In this document: positions 23,832-30,743 of the stretch, piece after piece
Numbering within the stretch: position 1 is the first letter of the stretch
Layout of the letters: every line of letters starts with the position of its first letter
Source of the DNA: an uncultured Opitutaceae bacterium
GTDB taxonomy: Bacteria > Verrucomicrobiota > Verrucomicrobiia > Opitutales > Opitutaceae
Length of the DNA stretch: 40,985 nt
NCBI GenBank assembly: GCA_937958045.1
Contig: CALFXL010000007.1
Coordinates: forward strand, 1-40,985
Direction of reading: 5' to 3'
Position numbers and translations under genes: made by a program
Notes under the pieces: generated by a model
What the model saw: the letters and a program-made list of their open reading frames with translations, nothing else
Told to the model about the DNA's origin: nothing
The model's database searches: none

Positions 23832-25298
23832 ATGAACACGCACACGCACTACGAGGTCGCCATCATCGGCGCGGGCATGTCCGGCCTGGCGGCAGGCATT
23901 CGTCTCGCGCATTTCGGCAAACGCGTGTGCATCTTCGAACGCCACAACGCGGTCGGCGGGCTCAACGGTTTCTACAGCATCGGCGGACGAAAATTTGATG
24001 TCGGTCTGCACGCGCTGACGAACTACGTGCGCCCCGGCGTGAAAGGCACGCCGCTCGGAAAACTGCTGCGACAACTGCGTATCGATCGCGACGAGTTTGC
24101 GTTGTGCGAACAGAAACGCTCACGCATCGCCTTTGGCCCGCGCGGCGAAATCTCGCTCGCGTTCACCAACGATTTTTCGGTGTTCGAAAGCGAAGTCGCC
24201 GCGAAGTTTCCCAAACAGATCGAGGGTTTTCGGCGTTTGGTCGAAACGGTGAAAACGCACGACGATGTGTCGCTCGATGCGAAGCCGCTCTCGGCGCGCG
24301 AAGTCGTTCGTCAGCACGTCACCGATCCGCTGCTTGAAGACATGTTGTTCTGTCCGCTGATGTACTACGGCAGCGCGAGCGAGCGCGACATGGAGTTCGG
24401 TCAGTTCGTGATCATGTTCAAGGCGCTCTTTCTCGAAGGCTTCGCGCGACCGCTCGAGGGCGTGCGCGTGATTCTGCGAGTGTTGATGGAGAAATATCGC
24501 GCTGCCGGCGGCGAACGTCGCATGAAATGCGGCGTTCGACAGATCGTGAGCGATGGGCATCGCGCGAACGCGCTTATTCTCGACGACGGCAGCGAAGTCA
24601 CGGCCGATCATGTGATCAGTTCCGCGGGGGGGCCGGAGACGGCGGCGTTGATCGACTCCAACACGCATTTTCAGATCGCGCCGTCGCTCTCGCGTTCGGA
24701 TGTGCCCGCGCAGCCCGCGGGACGTCTCAGTTATACCGAAACGATCACCGTGCTCGATCGCCAGCCGGCCGAGTTAGGGTGGGGCGATGACACGATTGTG
24801 TTTTTCAACGATTCCGAACGCTTCGTTTACGAGCGTCCGGAAGACGCGGTCGATGTGCGCAGCGGCGTCGTCTGCATTCCGAACAATTTCGCGTATCCCG
24901 AGGGACAAACGCTTCCCGAAGGACTTTTCCGTTGCACCTGTCTCGCGAATTACGATCGCTGGGCGTATCTCGCGGAGCCGGATTATCAGGCTGAGAAACA
25001 ACGCTGGTACGCGTCCATCGCGGCGAGCGCGAAACGTTTCCTGCCGCCGCTGACGCCCGCGGATGCGTTGGAGCGTGCGACGATTGCGACGGACATGTTT
25101 ACGCCGCGCACGATCACGAAGTTCACCGGACACGCGGCTGGCGCGATCTACGGATCGCCCGTGAAAAACCGGCAAGGCCGCACTGCGCTGGAGAACGTGT
25201 ATTTGTGCGGCACCGACCAAGGCTTTCTCGGGATCATCGGCGCGATGCTCAGCGGCATCTCGATGGCCAACTACCACATCTTGCAGGCGGGAAAGTGA
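23832..25298 (+). CDS. CrtI-like FAD-dependent oxidoreductase 1
   Basis: A 488-residue flavoprotein of the phytoene desaturase/amine oxidase superfamily. The N-terminus has the dinucleotide motif AIIGAGMSGLAAGIRLAHFGKRV followed by an acidic strand end (FERHNAVGG) that binds the FAD ribose. A second FAD region lies near the C-terminus (NVYLCGTDQGFLGIIGAMLSG). Relatives desaturate or saturate long hydrophobic chains; with an ACP and dehydratase nearby, the likely substrate is an acyl chain rather than a carotenoid, as no phytoene synthase is present. It differs clearly from the second copy at 25407, so the two are not a recent duplication. Confidence 0.87.
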   Translation: MNTHTHYEVAIIGAGMSGLAAGIRLAHFGKRVCIFERHNAVGGLNGFYSIGGRKFDVGLHALTNYVRPGVKGTPLGKLLRQLRIDRDEFALCEQKRSRIAFGPRGEISLAFTNDFSVFESEVAAKFPKQIEGFRRLVETVKTHDDVSLDAKPLSAREVVRQHVTDPLLEDMLFCPLMYYGSASERDMEFGQFVIMFKALFLEGFARPLEGVRVILRVLMEKYRAAGGERRMKCGVRQIVSDGHRANALILDDGSEVTADHVISSAGGPETAALIDSNTHFQIAPSLSRSDVPAQPAGRLSYTETITVLDRQPAELGWGDDTIVFFNDSERFVYERPEDAVDVRSGVVCIPNNFAYPEGQTLPEGLFRCTCLANYDRWAYLAEPDYQAEKQRWYASIAASAKRFLPPLTPADALERATIATDMFTPRTITKFTGHAAGAIYGSPVKNRQGRTALENVYLCGTDQGFLGIIGAMLSGISMANYHILQAGK

Positions 25299-25406
25299 AT
25301 CTGGTCGCGACCTAAGCGCCCGCTGATTGCGCCGTGTTCGGTCGGTCGGGCTGCGAAAACCGCCCTTGCGCTTGCCGGGGACGGGCCTTCATTTTGTTCC
25401 TTTTTC

Positions 25407-26906
25407 ATGGCTTACGACTGGTTGAAAGGTGTCGCCGACGAGTATGATGTGATCGTGATCGGCAGCGGTCTCGGTGGTCTCACCGGGGCCAACGTTCTCG
25501 CGAAAGCGGGCCATCGCGTGCTGTTGCTGGAGCACCATTACCAATTCGGTGGACTGGCCACGTGGTTCACGCGCAAAGGCGGACACATCTTCGACATTTC
25601 GCTGCACGGTTTCCCGAGCGGCATGATCAAATCCTGCCGCAAGTATTGGACGAAAGAGATCGCCGACGCGATCGTGCAGCTGAAGGACATCCGTTTCGTG
25701 AATCCGCAGATGGATGTCTGGACGACGTTCACACGCGAAGACTACACGCGCGTGCTCGTCGAACAGTTCAAGCTCCCGCGTGAGCAAGTGGAGGCTTTTT
25801 ACGAGCATCTCCGCTCGATGAATTATTACGACAACAACACGGAGACCACCGGACAGATGTTCGAACGTTTCTTCCCGGGGCGCGACGATGTGCACCGTTT
25901 GTTGATGGAACCGATCTCGTACGCCAACGGCTCCAACTTCGACGACCCGGCGATCACGTTTGGCATCGTTTTCAGCAACTTCATGGGAGCCGGCGTGTAC
26001 ACCTTCCGCGGCGGATCGGATTTGCTGATCGAGAAAATGACCGACGAACTGCGCAAGAATGGCGTCGAGCTGCGCAAGAAAGTGATGGTCGAAAAAATCC
26101 TCGTGGAGGAACGCGGTGGTCGAAAAGTCGCATGCGGCATCGTCGCCAAAAACGGCCGCGTGATCCGCGCGAAAGCCGTGCTCTCCAACGCGAACATCAA
26201 GAACACGATCTTCCGTCTCGCGGGCGAAGAAAACTTTCCGGTGGACTTCGTCGCGCAAGCGCGCGCAGTGCGCGTCAACACGAGCTCGTGTCAGGTGTAT
26301 CTCGGCATTCGCAAAGGCGAAACGATCCCGCACATCGGCGATCTGGTGTTCACGTCGGACGCGCCGCGCTACAGCAACCAAGAGCTCACGGATCTTCATA
26401 CGACGAGCCGCACGTTCTCGGTTTATTATCCCGACACGCGTCCCGGTTCGGATCGTTACACCGTCGTCGCTTCGCTCAACGGACGTTATCCCGATTGGCA
26501 GGCGCTCTCTGAAGAGGATTACGAGAAACACAAAGAGCGTCTCATCGAAGAATCGATCGCGGCGCTCGAGCGTTTCGTTCCCGGCGTGCGCGAGAAGATC
26601 GATTGGAAAGAGGCCGCGACGCCGCGCACCATCGAGCGTTACACGACGCACATGAACGGCACGTCGTTTGGCACGAAGTTCGAAGGTCTGCCCGTTTCGA
26701 TGAATCTCTCGGAGAAACTGCCCGGCCTGTATCACGCAGGCAGCGTCGGTATCATCATGTCGGGCTGGCTCGGCACGATTAACTACGGCGTGATCACGGC
26801 CAATAAGATCGACCAATACGTGCGCGCGCAGAAACAGAGGCACGGCGGACAAGCAGGCGGCGCGGAGTCCGGTGAATCGGCCAAAACTATCTCCGCCTCT
26901 TCGTGA
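25407..26906 (+). CDS. CrtI-like FAD-dependent oxidoreductase 2
   Basis: A 499-residue flavoprotein of the same superfamily as the product of 23832. FAD motif: VIVIGSGLGGLTGANVLAKAGH (about 15-36), then LLLEHHYQFGG. A conserved central segment GSNFDDPAITFG and a C-terminal FAD region (LPGLYHAGSVGIIMSGWLGTINYG) are visible. The last residues (about 480-499, SAKTISASS end) are low-complexity and their codons run into a repeat tract, so the tail is probably not functional. It lies 108 nt after the first flavoprotein gene, in the same direction. Together they could introduce or move double bonds on ACP-bound chains; this is inference. Confidence 0.87.
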   Translation: MAYDWLKGVADEYDVIVIGSGLGGLTGANVLAKAGHRVLLLEHHYQFGGLATWFTRKGGHIFDISLHGFPSGMIKSCRKYWTKEIADAIVQLKDIRFVNPQMDVWTTFTREDYTRVLVEQFKLPREQVEAFYEHLRSMNYYDNNTETTGQMFERFFPGRDDVHRLLMEPISYANGSNFDDPAITFGIVFSNFMGAGVYTFRGGSDLLIEKMTDELRKNGVELRKKVMVEKILVEERGGRKVACGIVAKNGRVIRAKAVLSNANIKNTIFRLAGEENFPVDFVAQARAVRVNTSSCQVYLGIRKGETIPHIGDLVFTSDAPRYSNQELTDLHTTSRTFSVYYPDTRPGSDRYTVVASLNGRYPDWQALSEEDYEKHKERLIEESIAALERFVPGVREKIDWKEAATPRTIERYTTHMNGTSFGTKFEGLPVSMNLSEKLPGLYHAGSVGIIMSGWLGTINYGVITANKIDQYVRAQKQRHGGQAGGAESGESAKTISASS

Positions 26907-26940
26907 TTTCCGCGCTCTCTCGTGGCCTTCGTGTGATTTT
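26891..26940. repeat. CACGAAG-type unit tract overlapping a gene end
   Basis: On the minus strand this reads as degenerate units CACACGAAGG, CCACGAGAG and CACGAAGAGG. It covers the last codons of the second flavoprotein gene and the gap before the dehydratase gene. Tracts of this type (CACGAAGGCCACGAAG) are familiar intergenic repeats in several bacterial groups. Confidence 0.6.
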
Positions 26941-26956
26941 CCAGAACTAATAACTC

Positions 26957-27439
26957 ATGAGCTTTCCCGCCGTCACCGATCTCATCCCGCATCGTCCGCC
27001 GTTTCTGTTTGTGGACGAAATCGTTTCCGAAACCGCCGACAGCTTGACGGCGAAACGCACGTGGCGCGCGGAAGAAGATTTCTATAAAGGACATTACCCC
27101 GGCGCGCCGATCACACCGGGCGTGTTGTTGTGCGAAGCGGTTTTCCAGACCGGCGCGCTCTACATGGCGAGACAAGCGCAGGCTGCCGGCGCGAAGCCGG
27201 GTGAAGGTGTTCCGCTCATGGCCAAGATCAGCGACGTGCGTTTCCGCAATCCGGTCTATCCGGGCGATCAGATCGTAATCGAAGTGAAGAAAAAAGACGT
27301 CGCCGCCGGCTTCACGATGATGAGCGGTGCGATCAAGAGAGCCGATGGCACGCGGATTCTGAATGTCGACTTCACAGTCGCGTGGAAAACGCCGGAAGGC
27401 GGCGCCGTTCAACAACAGCAGCAGGCGCAACAACAATAA
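26957..27439 (+). CDS. 3-hydroxyacyl-ACP dehydratase, FabZ-like
   Basis: A 160-residue hot-dog-fold protein. The catalytic pair is His46 in GHYPGAPITPG and Glu60 in VLLCEAVFQTGA, 14 residues apart as in FabZ. The first strand (IPHRPPFLFVDEIV) is also typical. It should remove water from a 3-hydroxyacyl chain on the cluster ACP, leaving a trans-2 double bond. The extra C-terminus ends in a glutamine stretch (VQQQQQAQQQ), which is unusual for the family. It is 50 nt after the second flavoprotein gene and 5 nt before the enoyl reductase gene. Confidence 0.92.
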   Translation: MSFPAVTDLIPHRPPFLFVDEIVSETADSLTAKRTWRAEEDFYKGHYPGAPITPGVLLCEAVFQTGALYMARQAQAAGAKPGEGVPLMAKISDVRFRNPVYPGDQIVIEVKKKDVAAGFTMMSGAIKRADGTRILNVDFTVAWKTPEGGAVQQQQQAQQQ

Positions 27440-27444
27440 GCGCC

Positions 27445-28305
27445 ATGGCCGACTTCCTTCAAATTGCCGGAAAAACCTTTGTGGTTTTTGGCGTCGCCAA
27501 CCGCAAAAGCGTCGCGTGGCACATCGCGCGCACATTGGAAGAGCAAGGCGCGAACGTGATCTACAGCGTGCGCTCGGATGCTCGCAAAAAATCGCTCGAA
27601 ACGCTGCTCGCCGGAAAGTCGGTGTTTGTGTGCGACGTTGAGCACGAGGGGGCGGCGGAGCGCCTTGCGAATGAGATCGCCGCGGCCGGTCACGCGCCGT
27701 TGCACGGATTGGTTCACTCGATCGCCTTCGCGAATTACGCGGAGGGATTCAAGGCCTTTCACGAAACCAAACGCGCCGATTTTTTGCAGGCCACCGCGAT
27801 CTCGGCGTTCTCCTTGGTCGAACTGGCGCGTGCGTTTAAACCGCATCTCGCACGCGATGCGTCGGTCGTCACGATCGGCATCTCCTCGTTGCTCGTGACT
27901 CCCGACAACTACGGATACATGGGACCGATCAAGGCAGCGTTGGAATCGACCACGCGTTTCCTTGCGAAGTCGTTCAGCGCAGACAGCGAAGTCCGCTTCA
28001 ATGTTGTCGGTGCCGGTCCGCTCAAGACCAGCGCGTCGGCCGGCATCCCGGGTTATATCGAGAGTTATTTGTACGCGGAGAAACTCACGTTTCGGAAACG
28101 GAATCTCTCGACGCAGGAAGTTGCCGACAGCGCGGTCTTCCTGCTCAGCCCGCGCAGCAGCGGCATGAACGGGACGACGCTCACGGTGGATGCGGGACTG
28201 GGCTCGAATTATTTCGATCAGGAAATCATCCGGCTGACGATGCGGCCGCAGGCCGCCGCAGACGCGGCGGAAATACCAAATAACAAAGGGGCAAACGACA
28301 AATGA
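27445..28305 (+). CDS. Enoyl-ACP reductase, FabI-like
   Basis: A 286-residue short-chain dehydrogenase of the enoyl-ACP reductase group. The FabI-style NAD site reads VFGVANRKSVAWHIA, and the active site has Tyr156 and Lys163 in NYGYMGPIKAAL, at the same numbers as in Escherichia coli FabI. The position of E. coli Tyr146 is Ile here. LKTSASAGIPGY and DAGLGSNYF match the family C-terminal half. The tail (AAADAAEIPNNKGANDK) is encoded by the left arm of a repeat, so it is likely non-essential. ATG at 27445 was chosen since the upstream frame overlaps the dehydratase gene. It would reduce the trans-2 double bond, or choose which ones remain. Confidence 0.92.
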   Translation: MADFLQIAGKTFVVFGVANRKSVAWHIARTLEEQGANVIYSVRSDARKKSLETLLAGKSVFVCDVEHEGAAERLANEIAAAGHAPLHGLVHSIAFANYAEGFKAFHETKRADFLQATAISAFSLVELARAFKPHLARDASVVTIGISSLLVTPDNYGYMGPIKAALESTTRFLAKSFSADSEVRFNVVGAGPLKTSASAGIPGYIESYLYAEKLTFRKRNLSTQEVADSAVFLLSPRSSGMNGTTLTVDAGLGSNYFDQEIIRLTMRPQAAADAAEIPNNKGANDK

Positions 28306-28360
28306 TGACCTGGAAATTTGAAATTTCTTTGGCGTTTGGAGTTTTGGCTTTCGGGATTCC
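28268..28360. repeat. Inverted repeat of CCAAA-like units, overlapping the enoyl reductase stop
   Basis: Left arm 28268-28305 contains ACCAAAT, ACAAAGG, GCAAACG and ACAAATG. The right arm (28314-28360), read on the other strand, contains CCGAAAG, CCAAAAC, CCAAACG and CCAAAGA. Period is about 7 nt. It provides the last codons and stop of the enoyl reductase gene and fills the gap before oleA. Confidence 0.7.
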
Positions 28361-28366
28361 ATCCTC

Positions 28367-29401
28367 ATGAGGTTTCAAAACGTCTGTCTCGAGTCGCTCG
28401 CGATTGCGCTTCCGGAAGAGGTGATGACCTCGGCGGCGATCGAGGAACGTCTGCGTCCGCTCTACGAGCGACTGAAGCTGCCGGTCGGTCGTTTGGAATT
28501 GATGACCGGCATCCGCGAGCGACGTCATTGGTCTTTGGATACGCGTCCATCGGATGCGAGCGCGGCGGCGGGGCGCGCGGTGCTGGCGAAGTCGGCTTTG
28601 CGCGCGGATCAAATCCAGATGTTCATGCACGGCGCGGTTTGCCGCGATATGCTGGAGCCGGCGACGGCGTCGTTTGCGCATCGCAAAATCGGACTGCCGC
28701 CGACTGCGCAGATCTTTGACGTCTCCAACGCGTGCCTCGGTTTTCTGAACAGCATGGTGTTGCTCGCGGGGATGATCGAATCGGGCCAGATCCTCGTGGG
28801 GATGGTGGTCGCGGGTGAAAACGGACGGCCGTTGATCGAGCAGACGCTGCATCACCTCACGTCCGCGCCGCTCACGCGCAATGAGATCAAACCTTTCTTC
28901 GCAAATCTCACCATCGGTTCGGGAGCGGTGGCGGCGATTCTTTGTCATCGTTCGCTGGTGAAAGGCCGGCCGCATCGTTTGCTCGGCGGAGCGGGACGCG
29001 CGGCGACGCAATACAACGACCTTTGTCAGGGCGATCGTCACGGCACCGAAGCGCTCGCGATGCAGACCGATTCCGAGCAGTTGCTGATCGCGGGGGTGCA
29101 ACTCGCGCGGGAGACGTGGACGGATTTTAACGCCCAGACGGGTTTCACCGCGGAGAACACGCAGCGTTTTATTTGCCACCAAGTCGGCTCGGTGCATCGC
29201 AGAAAACTCTACGAAGAGCTCGGGCTCGATCTCGTGAAGGATTTTTCGACTTTCGAAACCCTCGGCAACATGGGCTCGGTTTCGCTGCCGGCGACGCTCG
29301 CGCTGGCGCTGGATGCCGGTGCGGTTAACGAGGGCGATCGCGTCGGCCTGCTCGGGATTGGCAGTGGTCTCAACTGTTTGATGCTCGCGCTCGAATGGTG
29401 A
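28367..29401 (+). CDS. oleA: OleA-type thiolase: head-to-head acyl condensation
   Basis: A 344-residue thiolase-superfamily enzyme resembling FabH but with OleA features. OleA joins two fatty acyl thioesters by a non-decarboxylating Claisen step to give a long 2-alkyl-3-oxo acid. Nucleophile Cys123 sits in SNACLGFLNSM, His271 in ICHQVGSVHRR and Asn301 in LGNMGSVS. Glu97 in RDMLEPATA is 26 residues before the Cys, as the catalytic glutamate (117) and cysteine (143) are in Xanthomonas OleA; FabH proteins lack it. The stop overlaps the next start region (TGATG). The chains it joins may come from the upstream ketosynthase set. Confidence 0.9.
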   Translation: MRFQNVCLESLAIALPEEVMTSAAIEERLRPLYERLKLPVGRLELMTGIRERRHWSLDTRPSDASAAAGRAVLAKSALRADQIQMFMHGAVCRDMLEPATASFAHRKIGLPPTAQIFDVSNACLGFLNSMVLLAGMIESGQILVGMVVAGENGRPLIEQTLHHLTSAPLTRNEIKPFFANLTIGSGAVAAILCHRSLVKGRPHRLLGGAGRAATQYNDLCQGDRHGTEALAMQTDSEQLLIAGVQLARETWTDFNAQTGFTAENTQRFICHQVGSVHRRKLYEELGLDLVKDFSTFETLGNMGSVSLPATLALALDAGAVNEGDRVGLLGIGSGLNCLMLALEW

Positions 29402-30306
29402 TGTCCGACGCCTCACACACATTACCTGCGTGGCTGGCGGCGTTGTATCCATTCCGTACCTACGCCTTCACGACCGCGCTTGGAGCGCGCATGAGTTATG
29501 TGGACGAAGGTCCGCGCGAGGACGAAGCGGTGCTCATGTTGCACGGGAATCCCACGTGGTCGTTTTTCTATCGCGACCTGATCCGCGCAGTCTCGCCTGC
29601 CATGCGCTGCGTTGCCCCCGACCACATCGGCATGGGCCTGTCGGATAAGCCACAGGATTATCCGTATCGGTTGGAAACGCGTATCGCGGATATCGAAGCG
29701 CTCGTCGCCGCCCTTGGGCTGAAGAAAGTTCACCTGGTCGTGCACGACTGGGGCGGCGCGATCGGATTCGGTTTTGCGACGCGTCATCCGGAGCTCGTGG
29801 GCCGTATTACTATTTTGAATACAGCGGCGTATTGTTCCGATCGGATTCCCGGTCGGATCTCGATCTGCCGCGCCGGCGGGGTGGGCGAGTTCGTTGTGCG
29901 AGCGTTTAACGGTTTCGCCTGGCCCGCCACGTGGATGGCGATGCACGCGCGGAAGCTGAAACCGGACGAGGCGCGCGGCTTTCTTTTCCCGTACGATTCG
30001 TGGCGCAACCGCAAAGCCGTTCATCGTTTCGTCGCGGACATCCCGCTTGAGCGCGATCATCCGAGCCGCGCGACGCTGGCTGCGGTTGAACAAGCGCTGC
30101 CGACGTTGGCCGATAAGCAGAAGCTGATCGTGTGGGGCGCGCGCGATTTTTGTTTCCACGATCATTTCCTCGATCGCTGGCGGGAGATTTATCCCGACGC
30201 GCGCGTGCGCCGTTTTCGCGAGGTGGGACACTATGTGCTCGACGATGGCGGCGCTCCTGTGCGCGATGAAATCCGAACCTTCTTGTTAACCGGAAATACC
30301 CTATGA
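29401..30306 (+). CDS. oleB: OleB-type alpha/beta hydrolase (haloalkane dehalogenase-like)
   Basis: A 301-residue alpha/beta hydrolase. The oxyanion segment HGNPTWSF (48-55), the aspartate nucleophile Asp116 in VVHDWGGA, acid Asp249 in WGARDFCF and His277 in EVGHYVLDD form the haloalkane-dehalogenase-type triad. In ole clusters this protein decarboxylates cis-beta-lactones to olefins, and adjacency to oleA makes that role more likely than dehalogenation. The start is uncertain: ATG at 29401 forms TGATG with the oleA stop, but ATG at 29395 (inside oleA) is in the same frame. The usual following genes oleC and oleD do not appear. Confidence 0.87.
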   Translation: MSDASHTLPAWLAALYPFRTYAFTTALGARMSYVDEGPREDEAVLMLHGNPTWSFFYRDLIRAVSPAMRCVAPDHIGMGLSDKPQDYPYRLETRIADIEALVAALGLKKVHLVVHDWGGAIGFGFATRHPELVGRITILNTAAYCSDRIPGRISICRAGGVGEFVVRAFNGFAWPATWMAMHARKLKPDEARGFLFPYDSWRNRKAVHRFVADIPLERDHPSRATLAAVEQALPTLADKQKLIVWGARDFCFHDHFLDRWREIYPDARVRRFREVGHYVLDDGGAPVRDEIRTFLLTGNTL

Positions 30307-30680
30307 AATTTGAACACTTTGCGATCAATGTGCCCGACGCGCGGGCGCAAGCGGCTTGGTGGGTGCAGCATCTTGGTCTCACGATTGCGCGGCGGCGTGA
30401 GGACGCGCCGTACACACATTTCCTCGCGGACGAAACGGGCCGCGTGATCGTGGAGCTGTATTCGAATCCTGCGGCGCCGTATCCCGACTATGCGAACCAG
30501 CATCAGCTGGTGTTTCATGTCGCGTTTGTTTCGACCGATGCGCGCAAAGACCGCGAGCGTCTCGAAAAAGCGGGAGCGACGTTTATCATCGAAGAGAACC
30601 CGGATGGCTCATCGTTGATCATGATGCGCGATCCGTGGGGCGTGGCGCTGCAGTTCTGCCAGCGCTCGAATCCGTTTTGA
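30303..30680 (+). CDS. VOC (glyoxalase-fold) family protein
   Basis: A 125-residue single-module protein with the paired beta-alpha-beta-beta-beta units of the vicinal-oxygen-chelate fold. It starts MKFEHFAINVPDARAQAAWWVQHLGL, has HFLADETGRVIVELYS, and ends with IMMRDPWGVALQFCQR. His6, Glu at VIVELY and His in LVFHVAF are candidate metal ligands. Its start overlaps the OleB stop by 4 nt (ATGA), so it is the last member of the run and is translated with it. The reaction is unknown; involvement in the lipid product is inferred from position only. Confidence 0.85.
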   Translation: MKFEHFAINVPDARAQAAWWVQHLGLTIARRREDAPYTHFLADETGRVIVELYSNPAAPYPDYANQHQLVFHVAFVSTDARKDRERLEKAGATFIIEENPDGSSLIMMRDPWGVALQFCQRSNPF

Positions 30681-30685
30681 GGAAT

Positions 30686-30715
30686 AAAAAACGCGCGACG
30701 ACGTGTCGCGCGTTT
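30686..30715 (-). terminator. Terminator facing the 30744 gene
   Basis: An 11-bp perfect stem, AAACGCGCGAC (30689-30699) with GTCGCGCGTTT (30705-30715), loop GACGT. An A-run from 30686 becomes a U-run for minus-strand transcripts, so it is a good terminator for the gene ending at 30744. For the plus-strand run it is a weaker one (short T-run). Confidence 0.85.
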
Positions 30716-30743
30716 GAAGAAAATCGGGCCGGGACGACGGCGT

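Noticed and set aside
25389..26852. A 487-codon minus-strand reading frame opposite the second flavoprotein gene
   Set aside because: His/Arg-rich translation with no motifs; the plus-strand flavoprotein has both FAD regions.
23832..26906. Carotenoid biosynthesis genes
   Set aside because: CrtI-like flavoproteins are present, but no phytoene synthase, cyclase or other carotenoid gene is near, while ACP, dehydratase and reductase are; an acyl-chain role fits better.
29401..30306. Haloalkane dehalogenase
   Set aside because: The triad fits that family, but the overlap with oleA points to the OleB branch of the same superfamily.
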